Positions 1-5,244 of a stretch of 8,276 bases of DNA are shown one piece after another. The notes under the pieces were generated by a model. The model saw only the letters and a program-made list of their open reading frames with translations, made no database searches and was not told the origin of the DNA. The stretch is from contig PMAK01000193.1 of assembly GCA_003153655.1 (NCBI GenBank), forward strand, positions 596 through 8,871, given 5' to 3'. The DNA comes from Phycisphaerales bacterium (GTDB taxonomy: Bacteria > Planctomycetota > Phycisphaerae > Tepidisphaerales > Tepidisphaeraceae). The position numbers were made by a program, and so were the translations under genes. Within the stretch, counting starts at the first letter, position 1. The number at the start of each line of letters is the position of its first letter.

Positions 1-813
1 GTCGGACGTGAAAGAGTAGGCCGAATCGAACAGTCGGCCGCCGAGACCACCATCCGGCTTCTGGCGAGTCATATGGGCGAGACAGTTACGCCGGATCGGC
101 CTGCCGTAGCCGGCGTTCTACCGCGCAGCGGGGAACGGTTCCAAGGTCTATTGCCGCCTTTGGCTGAGCGGCCGGTATTCACCATTCGGAAACGGGCATC
201 CATCGTTTTTACGCTCGACGACTATGTTGCCAAAGGAATCCTGCCGGCCGCTGGCGCCGATGTGATTCGCCGTGCCGTCGTTGAGCGAAAGAATATTCTG
301 GTGGCCGGCGGCACCGGATCGGGCAAGACCACTCTGGTTAACGCGATCCTGGCCGAGCCGCCGTTCCGGAGTGATCGCATCGTCCTCATCGAGGATACCA
401 AAGAGCTTCAATGCCCCGCGGAAGACAAAGTGGAATTACTGACGAAGAACACCGAACCGCGCGTAACGATGACCGACTTGCTTCGGATGACGCTGCGCTT
501 GCGTCCCGATCGGATCATCATCGGTGAAGTGCGCGGACCGGAGGCGCTGGCGATGCTCAAGGCATGGAACACCGGGCATCCTGGAGGCATCGCCACGATT
601 CATGCGAATTCAGCGACCGAAGCGCTACAGCGGATTGAAGACCTTGTCGGGGAGGCATCGCAGATCATTCCCAAGCGATCCATCGCATCGGCGGTGAATC
701 TAGTCATCTTTGTTGAACGGGTCTCTGATGCCCCAGGCCGAAAAGTCTCTGCTGTGTCGAAGGTTCTCGGCCTGCATTGCGCCGAATATCAAATGGAGAA
801 CCTTCTGCTATGA
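1..813 (+). CDS. trbB: TrbB, conjugal transfer ATPase (5' end outside window)
   Basis: This is the hexameric ATPase of the VirB11/PulE secretion superfamily that powers pilus assembly or DNA transfer at the cytoplasmic face of a Trb (P-type) type IV secretion system. The frame is open from base 1 (translation begins VGRERVGRIEQ), so the true start lies upstream and the ATG at 73 is only an internal Met; about 270 residues are visible against roughly 320 usual for TrbB. Visible motifs are the N-terminal PVFTIRKRA stretch, Walker A GGTGSGKTT (about 307-333), a Walker B/Asp-box region around RIIIGEVRG (about 514-540) and the His box with GHPGGIATIHANS (about 571-609). The C-terminus looks complete, with the usual KVLGL...EYQ ending. 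In Trb operons trbC normally follows directly; here it does not. An ATGA at 810-813 could start a coupled frame, but its product does not look like TrbC. Confidence 0.93.
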   Translation, partial: VGRERVGRIEQSAAETTIRLLASHMGETVTPDRPAVAGVLPRSGERFQGLLPPLAERPVFTIRKRASIVFTLDDYVAKGILPAAGADVIRRAVVERKNILVAGGTGSGKTTLVNAILAEPPFRSDRIVLIEDTKELQCPAEDKVELLTKNTEPRVTMTDLLRMTLRLRPDRIIIGEVRGPEALAMLKAWNTGHPGGIATIHANSATEALQRIEDLVGEASQIIPKRSIASAVNLVIFVERVSDAPGRKVSAVSKVLGLHCAEYQMENLLL

Positions 814-1043
814 GGTACGCTGTTGTGCGCGTGCGCTCCAGATTCTCCCGAAACGCGATCTTCGAGGCCTTTGCGTGCTCAATGATCGCGGGAAGCAGCA
901 TCTCCGAGGAATTTCAGAAAACGAATGATGAAAGAGCAATTGTCCAGTCCTTTCCACGTCGCAACTTCCGCCGTTTTCGAGATTTCTTTCGCTTCCGGTT
1001 TGCCACCATTTCCGACTTTTTGCTCTCGGCGCTTCGAGCCGAT
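814..1043. other. Gap between convergent trbB and E1 genes, no convincing gene
   Basis: These 230 bases separate trbB from the end of the E1 gene on the other strand. Both flanking genes end in an ATGA arrangement. On the plus strand, ATG 810 opens a frame to 1247 that runs antisense through the E1 gene. On the minus strand, ATG 1047-1045 opens a 79-residue frame to 808, rich in Arg, Ser and Cys like a shadow frame. The E1 frame past its stop reads for about 55 codons with a more protein-like composition (for example KEISKTAEVATWKGL) but has no start codon. A weak 5-bp stem (TCGGC/GCCGA, 1026-1042) lacks a T tract on the useful side, so I do not call a terminator. The stretch may be a degenerate insertion junction. 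Confidence 0.5.
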
Positions 1044-2570
1044 TCATTGACCCCAGATACGGCAGTATGCCGCTTTCCCATTTCCTTGACAGTCGCAGTC
1101 TGGATTTCGCCGGTGCATGCTCCAACGCGGCCCGGGATTCAGGAAGTTGAAACGCAGAGTATTCCCCTTGTCCGTGGGAAAGGCTTCACTGCCCTGCAGC
1201 ACGAATTTCACAAGTTGTGCCGTCAACAAAGTTCCGCTCGCGATTGAGACAAAGCCAACGGACCAGTCGGGATTGCCTGCGGTGAATTTTTCCATTTCCG
1301 CCTCCCCGACTTTCCCACACTTCGGCTCTGCTAGATATCTTTCGACAGAGCTCCAGTCAGCTCCACAATCTTGCGCTCGCTGTTGGCGTTCATTTGGAGG
1401 GAGTTGCCGAAGCTGCTCCGCAATCTCCTCCACCGGCGGGCCCTTGGGCTCCGGTGGATTGTGGCATTTGAGGCATTCAAAATCGCTGCGCATGTCGTAG
1501 TTCGCCACCGCGATGCCAAGCCCATTGGTACTGGCGCCCATCAAGTTTTCCGGTGAATAGTTCTGGATGTCATGACGTGGCACATTCTTGTCTACACAAG
1601 AAAGGACTATCTTGTAACGGTAATTGGATTCATCCAATTGCACTTCCGAACGCTGATCGATACCCGGATTAAGCGCGTATCCCGGCCACCCGAGGTCGGA
1701 TGAATAGATGCTTAAACCGCGTCCCGAAAGACGCGATTTCAAGAGTTGGGTCTTGGAGGCCCCGACGTCAGAGAGCGTCGCCAGCGGATAACGATTGAGG
1801 TTCGTTGAATCAATCGTTTCTCGATCGATTACAGTGACATGGCCACGTACGCCCAAGCTGGCAAGGGCCGCTGCGGACGCTTGACCGACGGCACCGGCTC
1901 CAACGATATAAAACGGGGGCACATCAATCGCATCAACATCTGGCCCGTCGCTGGCGATAGACCATTCTGAATAGCTATGAAAGTCCCAAAGAGAGAATAT
2001 CAGTGATTCGATGAACCGGCCCTTGCCTGGCTGTAGCCCGCAAAGCCTCTTGAAGACCTCTCCGGCAGCAATACACGCGGCGAAGTAGCAAGCGAGTGAA
2101 TTTCCTTCCATCTCGACATTTGGCGTTAATTCGGGATTACCTGCAAAGATACGCCATCCTGAAGCGACGATACCGACCCTGTGGACGGCCGGCTGTGATA
2201 CTACTGGTGGGGTCCCGACGACAACTTCCACGTCGGCTGCTAACACGTCGTCGGCGATCTGGATTTCTCGACCACCAACCGTGCGAATTACTTCAGCAAT
2301 GGTCTCGGCAATTGTATCTCTCCGGCCGAACAATGCGGCTTGGGGATAGAGCGCGACCGCGGGTACCACGATCTCTATCTTGGCCACTACCCCATACTGG
2401 CGAGCAAGTAGGTTCGCGAGCATCCATAGCGTATGTTGACCGCTAAGCGTAGCAGCAGTGGAATCCGCCGCCGTGATTCTAACGCGCCGGCTTGCGCCAG
2501 ACGGACTGTTGAGGCCCGAGATTGGCCTCAAATGCCGATTACCGAGTTTATGTGCCTCCTGTTCGTTCAT
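1044..2570 (-). CDS. E1-like ubiquitin-activating enzyme (ThiF/HesA/UBA fold)
   Basis: This 508-residue protein is predicted to adenylate the C-terminal glycine of the neighbouring ubiquitin-like protein with ATP, capture it as a Cys thioester and pass it to the E2. Residues 1-210 look like a degenerate, non-catalytic Rossmann-like adenylation domain (no GxGxxG). The active domain follows: GAGAVG at 224-229, then D249 and the E1 signature N257-L-N-R260, K273, and VD (326-327) with R332 downstream. CLKC (366-369) and CDC (492-494) are the likely structural zinc ligands; the catalytic Cys is probably C418 (EPKCGK) or C402. An inactive-plus-active arrangement is typical of E1s that serve E2s, unlike simple ThiF or MoeB. 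The start ATG overlaps the JAB stop as ATGA, and it has only a weak Shine-Dalgarno, so translation is probably coupled. It is the last of four genes, matching the BilD position. Confidence 0.9.
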   Translation of the reverse strand: MNEQEAHKLGNRHLRPISGLNSPSGASRRVRITAADSTAATLSGQHTLWMLANLLARQYGVVAKIEIVVPAVALYPQAALFGRRDTIAETIAEVIRTVGGREIQIADDVLAADVEVVVGTPPVVSQPAVHRVGIVASGWRIFAGNPELTPNVEMEGNSLACYFAACIAAGEVFKRLCGLQPGKGRFIESLIFSLWDFHSYSEWSIASDGPDVDAIDVPPFYIVGAGAVGQASAAALASLGVRGHVTVIDRETIDSTNLNRYPLATLSDVGASKTQLLKSRLSGRGLSIYSSDLGWPGYALNPGIDQRSEVQLDESNYRYKIVLSCVDKNVPRHDIQNYSPENLMGASTNGLGIAVANYDMRSDFECLKCHNPPEPKGPPVEEIAEQLRQLPPNERQQRAQDCGADWSSVERYLAEPKCGKVGEAEMEKFTAGNPDWSVGFVSIASGTLLTAQLVKFVLQGSEAFPTDKGNTLRFNFLNPGPRWSMHRRNPDCDCQGNGKAAYCRIWGQ

Positions 2571-3136
2571 TTTCTGGTGTCCACTAAATGAGCTTTCGGA
2601 TTAGTGTTGTCGATGACCACTCGTATACTCGCATATTCGGATGAGAGAAGGTGCCAGTAGTCGTTCTGAAATTCATGGACACCCATCCCTTGAGGCCATG
2701 GCCCCCTCCACTGGCCGTAGAATGGGAACACGAGCGAGAGCGCCCTTCTGCTGTTGGCGTGAGCATCGTCATAGCGCGAATGCTCGATCGCTGAACCCGG
2801 ATGTGTGTGGACCTGTGAAAGGTTCTTCCAGCCGTGTGCTCGAGTAGCTTCAGCCATTGCAGCTACGCTGTCAGACTCGACACGGTAATGGCCCCAGTGG
2901 TTGTACTGCCGCGGTGCCGCAACCGCGATCACCTGGCCGTTGCCGATTGCGTCCTTGGTCCCGTACCAGAAACACGCGGATTCAACTCGGCGGGTCGAGT
3001 ACTGCTGGAATATCTGCATCGTGAGGTTAAGTATGCCGAGCGGAACTTTTAGAACCAAGTCGGTGTTCGTGTATGGGATCTGCGGTGGTAACCGCCAAAG
3101 CGCGCTCTCGTCAGATTCTTCCTTATCATTGATCAT
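2567..3136 (-). CDS. JAMM/JAB-family metalloprotease, deubiquitinase-like
   Basis: This 189-residue protein belongs to the Prok-JAB/MPN+ family of zinc isopeptidases, which trim ubiquitin-like precursors and remove them from targets. The full JAMM signature is visible: E52 in VESACFWYG, then H110-T-H112-P113, with S120 and D123 spaced exactly as in the canonical HxHPx6SxxD. The short C-terminal domain (about 140-189) ends KAHLVDTRK. I chose ATG 3136-3134 because it overlaps the E2 stop as ATGA; the longer frame from 3223 would overlap E2 by 91 bp with a tail that does not look like part of the domain. Its likely jobs here are to expose the Gly-Gly of the neighbouring Ubl, which ends GGTGGA, and to reverse conjugation. 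It sits third in the operon, the BilC position. Activity is inferred from intact ligands, not shown. Confidence 0.92.
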   Translation of the reverse strand: MINDKEESDESALWRLPPQIPYTNTDLVLKVPLGILNLTMQIFQQYSTRRVESACFWYGTKDAIGNGQVIAVAAPRQYNHWGHYRVESDSVAAMAEATRAHGWKNLSQVHTHPGSAIEHSRYDDAHANSRRALSLVFPFYGQWRGPWPQGMGVHEFQNDYWHLLSSEYASIRVVIDNTNPKAHLVDTRK

Positions 3137-3636
3137 GCCTGGCGTCCCTTGTAGTAAGTTGATCGCAGAGCCCAATTGATTGCTGCCAGCGTTGCTGCAA
3201 AATTCTGTCGTTCGGGGTTCCACAAATGCTTGGCCTCCATGCCGTGTCGTACCTTGTAAAACTCCAGGGTGTTAGAGCAGCAGATTAACTGTCCGGTGCC
3301 GTTGTAATCCGCGTGGACGTGCAACTCGTTCCATCCTTCAATCTTGGGAAGCCACTTTTCATCTTTCCCGACCTCGAAAATCTTGGTCACAGGATTCACA
3401 AATTGCGCGCTGGGCGGCCACTCACGGTAGTAGCCAAACCCCAGACGCAGAAGGTAATCATCAACCGTGTCGCCCCGGCCGCCGTTTACCGGAACAAGAA
3501 GAGTAAGAGGGTCGAGACGGGTCCAGCCCGTTTCCTCGATCGTTTTGCCCTTGAGAACCTTTGGAAGATCCTCATCCAAGGCTGCGATTGCATCAGCCGG
3601 CCGCATAGCGGTCGGTTCCGTATTCATCTTCGCCAT
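3133..3636 (-). CDS. E2-like ubiquitin-conjugating enzyme (Prok-E2 family)
   Basis: This 167-residue protein is predicted to accept the ubiquitin-like protein from E1 on a cysteine and transfer it to a target. The UBC-like core shows YYREWPPSAQFVNP (69-82), comparable to the Y-PP-F stretch of E2s, then NELHVHADYNGTGQLICC (103-120). This resembles the eukaryotic HPN...GxIC active site, making C119 or C120 the catalytic candidate and H106/H108 the HPN-like His. The C-terminal part (126-165) carries YKVRHGMEAKHLWNPERQ and FAATLAAI, a pattern I associate with bacterial E2-like proteins of such operons. The start at 3636 lies 2 nt after the Ubl stop; the G7 run at 3650-3644 sits at Shine-Dalgarno distance. 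The frame is open further upstream (to 3756), but that part overlaps the Ubl gene and looks like a shadow. BilB position. Confidence 0.83.
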   Translation of the reverse strand: MAKMNTEPTAMRPADAIAALDEDLPKVLKGKTIEETGWTRLDPLTLLVPVNGGRGDTVDDYLLRLGFGYYREWPPSAQFVNPVTKIFEVGKDEKWLPKIEGWNELHVHADYNGTGQLICCSNTLEFYKVRHGMEAKHLWNPERQNFAATLAAINWALRSTYYKGRQA

Positions 3637-3638
3637 GG

Positions 3639-4193
3639 TCAGGCCCCCCCGGTGCCACCACGAATCTGAAATTTGAGACCCACGCAGACGTGTTTGTCGC
3701 GGAGTTGTTCGAGCGTAAGGCTCAGCGACCCGGCCAGCGATTGACCGTCCTTGCACTCGAAGACGTCGGTGTCCTTCCGTGTTTCGCCCAGTTCCTTGTA
3801 TGCCTTGTCCCAGATCTGTTGGATCGTATCAGTCCATTTCACATGGAAATGAACCTCTTCGTTCGTGTGGAGATCTTCGACCTCGACAAGCGGACCGCGA
3901 TCGGCATGCGGTTCCCTGCTGTAAAAATGCTCGTCCTCTTTCAGATGAATCTTTTCGTTATTGCGAGGAAGCGGCTGATCTTCCACATCGCCGCGAGCTT
4001 CGCGATAAAGCTCCTCGTGGGCCGGAACATCGCCCAATGTGTAAAGAGCTTCGTGCGTAGTGGGATCGGGCGACTGGTGGCGTTCGCCGTCGATGTGAAT
4101 TCGCACGTGTCGGTGCTTTTCACCATGTTCGGGCTCGCCGTGATTTTCCGCAGGCTTCGACGCTTCGTTATCGAAATTAGTTTTCTCACTCAT
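3639..4193 (-). CDS. Two-domain ubiquitin-like protein with Gly-Gly tail
   Basis: This 184-residue protein is the predicted modifier of the operon. A polar, His- and Glu-rich N-terminal tail (1-28) precedes a first beta-grasp domain (about 29-92: HVRIHIDGERHQSPDPTTHEAL, ending EKIHLKEDEHFYS) that resembles the Multiubiquitin family. A second beta-grasp domain follows (about 101-178, with a helix TIQQIWDKAYKEL and last strand CVGLKFQIR). The C-terminus is RGGTGGA, so there are two possible Gly-Gly ends: G182-G183 needs loss of one Ala, G179-G180 loss of four residues. The protein is acidic and holds 15 His. A tandem Ubl recalls BilA and ISG15. It leads the operon and has a good ribosome site (GAAAGG, 4205-4200, six bases before ATG) and a near-consensus promoter. 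Whether it forms monomers, chains or filaments cannot be told from sequence. Confidence 0.88.
   Translation of the reverse strand: MSEKTNFDNEASKPAENHGEPEHGEKHRHVRIHIDGERHQSPDPTTHEALYTLGDVPAHEELYREARGDVEDQPLPRNNEKIHLKEDEHFYSREPHADRGPLVEVEDLHTNEEVHFHVKWTDTIQQIWDKAYKELGETRKDTDVFECKDGQSLAGSLSLTLEQLRDKHVCVGLKFQIRGGTGGA
3644..3650 (-). promoter_or_regulatory. G7 run at Ubl/E2 junction (Shine-Dalgarno-like or slippery)
   Basis: Seven consecutive G on the minus strand form the last Gly-Gly codons of the Ubl and lie seven bases before the E2 ATG. They may act as the E2 ribosome binding site. A -1 slip here would join the Ubl frame to the E2 frame, skipping the Ubl stop. Only the run and the frame relation are seen; either role is inferred. 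Confidence 0.35.
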
Positions 4194-4199
4194 GTTGAA

Positions 4200-4205
4200 C
4201 CTTTC
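4200..4205 (-). promoter_or_regulatory. Ribosome binding site of the Ubl gene
   Basis: The minus-strand sequence GAAAGG is followed by six bases and the ATG at 4193-4191. This fixes the start of the 184-residue Ubl protein. Confidence 0.7.
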
Positions 4206-4237
4206 TAAAAAGTTTGCCCCTTTTGGGCCGTGGCGGG

Positions 4238-4266
4238 ATTACAACAGGTACAGCTGATTCTGTCAA
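4238..4266 (-). promoter_or_regulatory. Sigma70-type promoter of the Ubl-E2-JAB-E1 operon
   Basis: On the minus strand a perfect TTGACA (4266-4261) is followed by a 17-bp spacer and TGTAAT (4243-4238), five of six bases of the consensus -10. Transcription would start near 4231, giving a leader of about 38 nt with the ribosome site near its end. The strength suggests that the operon would be on unless repressed, which fits the adjacent regulator and palindromes. Confidence 0.75.
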
Positions 4267-4275
4267 CTTACACAC

Positions 4276-4290
4276 GCACAATTATTGTGC
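4276..4290. promoter_or_regulatory. Operator palindrome 1
   Basis: GCACAAT-T-ATTGTGC is a perfect inverted repeat with 7-bp arms and a 1-bp centre. It lies 9 bp upstream of the leftward -35 box. An ACACGCA half site (4272-4278) identical to the arm of palindrome 2 overlaps its left edge. A site for the dimeric XRE regulator encoded at 4353 is the simplest reading. Confidence 0.72.
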
Positions 4291-4295
4291 TTATT

Positions 4296-4310
4296 ACACG
4301 CATTGCGTGT
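4296..4310. promoter_or_regulatory. Operator palindrome 2
   Basis: ACACGCA-T-TGCGTGT is a second perfect inverted repeat with 7-bp arms and a 1-bp centre. Its centre is 20 bp from that of palindrome 1, about two helical turns, so dimers on both sites would face the same side of the DNA. It ends 4 bp before the rightward -35 box at 4315, close enough for bound protein to hinder or contact RNA polymerase there. Confidence 0.72.
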
Positions 4311-4314
4311 GGCG

Positions 4315-4342
4315 TTGACATTGCCCGCGAAAAGCCTTAAAA
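4315..4342 (+). promoter_or_regulatory. Rightward promoter of the regulator operon
   Basis: A perfect TTGACA (4315-4320) is followed by a 16-bp spacer and a poor -10 candidate TTAAAA (4337-4342). Transcription would start around 4348-4350, only a few bases before the ATG at 4353, and no Shine-Dalgarno is seen. The regulator mRNA may therefore be nearly leaderless. The weaker -10, compared with the leftward promoter, would suit autoregulated low-level expression. Confidence 0.5.
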
Positions 4343-4352
4343 ACAAGTCGAA

Positions 4353-4718
4353 ATGCGAGATCCTGTCTACAAGGTGATCGGCTCTGTCATTAGCCGCCGC
4401 CGAAAACAACTCAAGATGAAACAAGAAACCTTGGCCAAGCAGTTAGCGATTTCGCGCGGATCGCTGGCAAACATAGAAACCGGTCGTCAAGGAATTTTAG
4501 TTCACCAGTTGTACCGAATTGCTGACGCGCTCGAACTCGCGCCAACCGATCTGCTTCCACCTGCTGAAAACCTTTCGTCGCTGGACGAGTGGACGGAGAA
4601 GCTTCCATCTGGATTAAACCCAGTGCAACAGGTGCAAGTTGCCCGACTATTTGAAGACACCAATCCTGCATCAATCTCACAGGGAAAAACACAATATGCC
4701 AGAACTCCGAAACGTTAA
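4353..4718 (+). CDS. XRE (Cro/CI)-family transcriptional regulator
   Basis: This 121-residue protein has a Cro/CI-type helix-turn-helix at about residues 6-67: IGSVISRRRKQLKMKQETLA, then ISRGSLANIETGRQ as the recognition region and the last helices up to APTDLL. The remaining 50 residues are polar, look like linker or tail, and show no second known domain. It is predicted to bind the two palindromes in the divergent region and to control both operons. It overlaps the next gene, an ImmA/IrrE peptidase, by 23 bp, the usual arrangement of a repressor with the protease that cleaves it (ImmR/ImmA in ICEBs1, CapH/CapP in CBASS). The start at 4353 has no ribosome site, consistent with a leaderless transcript; a later Met at residue 22 would cut into the HTH. 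Repressor versus activator cannot be told from sequence. Confidence 0.88.
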   Translation: MRDPVYKVIGSVISRRRKQLKMKQETLAKQLAISRGSLANIETGRQGILVHQLYRIADALELAPTDLLPPAENLSSLDEWTEKLPSGLNPVQQVQVARLFEDTNPASISQGKTQYARTPKR

Positions 4719-5223
4719 CCCGCAGAAGCGGGCCGAAGAGCTTCTTAAAAGGCTCGGGATTCACTCCAATCCAACCCCGGTAGAGAAGATTGCCAAGTCA
4801 CTCGGAGCCGTGGTCCGCTTTTCTCCGTTGGACGAGGAGCTGTCCGGAATGATTTACATCAAGGACGACGTTCCAATCATCGGTATTAATTCGCTCCACC
4901 ATCCCAACAGGCAGCGATTCACGATTGCGCACGAGATTGGACATCTTGAATTACATAAGACCTTTCTGACTGCCTCTGTCCATGTCGACAAGAAATTTCC
5001 GATAATGATGCGGGGCGTTGTTGCCGCGCAAGGAACAGACAGGAAAGAGATCGAAGCGAACACGTTTGCCGCTCACCTGTTGATTCCCGAAACCTTGCTA
5101 GTTCAGCTGATGGAGGGGAAGACTTTCGATATTGACGACGACAAGCCGCTGGAAGAACTGGCGAAGAAATTTCGAGTCAGTAGGCAAATGCTGGAATTCA
5201 GGATTGGCAAATTGCCTGCATAA
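4696..5223 (+). CDS. ImmA/IrrE-family zinc metallopeptidase
   Basis: This 175-residue protein is predicted to cleave the preceding XRE regulator when induced and so release both operons. The zinc motif HEIGH lies at 79-83 within RFTIAHEIGHLELH, and the third ligand is probably E120 in EIEANTFAAHLLIP, the family hallmark (COG2856, peptidase M78). The N-terminal helix region (KRAEELLKRLGI) and PVEKIAKSLGAVV are also typical; a C-terminal helix (about 155-172, LAKKFRVSRQMLEFRI) resembles the winged-helix-like end of such proteins. I chose ATG 4696, with AGGG at 4681-4684 upstream, because the protein then begins at the family-like MPELRNVNPQKRAEEL; the frame is open to 4639 but that part overlaps the regulator further. 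All catalytic residues are present. What activates it (ssDNA, DNA damage, phage factor) is not visible. Confidence 0.9.
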   Translation: MPELRNVNPQKRAEELLKRLGIHSNPTPVEKIAKSLGAVVRFSPLDEELSGMIYIKDDVPIIGINSLHHPNRQRFTIAHEIGHLELHKTFLTASVHVDKKFPIMMRGVVAAQGTDRKEIEANTFAAHLLIPETLLVQLMEGKTFDIDDDKPLEELAKKFRVSRQMLEFRIGKLPA

Positions 5224-5244
5224 GGTTGACTATGAAGGTGCAGT

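Noticed and set aside
1026..1042. TCGGC/GCCGA hairpin as a terminator between convergent operons
   Set aside because: The stem is only 5 bp with a 7-base loop, and no T tract follows it in either transcription direction.
777..1247. Plus-strand frame after trbB as a candidate trbC (ATG 810)
   Set aside because: The ATGA coupling is attractive, but the product has no clear signal peptide, no pilin-like hydrophobic pair and runs antisense through the E1 end.
1117..1500. Plus-strand open frame of 127 codons inside the E1 gene
   Set aside because: It is antisense to the zinc-ligand and catalytic part of E1, and its Ser/Arg/Cys-rich composition is typical of a shadow frame.
3137..3223. Longer JAB start at 3223
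   Set aside because: It would overlap the E2 gene by 91 bp; the ATG at 3136 gives the same ATGA coupling seen at the next junction and keeps the whole JAB domain.
3690..4208. Plus-strand open frame of 172 codons across the Ubl gene
   Set aside because: It is wholly antisense to the Ubl gene, which has a promoter, ribosome site, recognisable domains and operon context. The plus frame shows no family motif.
4216..4228. GCCC/GGGC hairpin in the leader of the Ubl operon
   Set aside because: Four base pairs only; not enough to call an attenuator or riboswitch.
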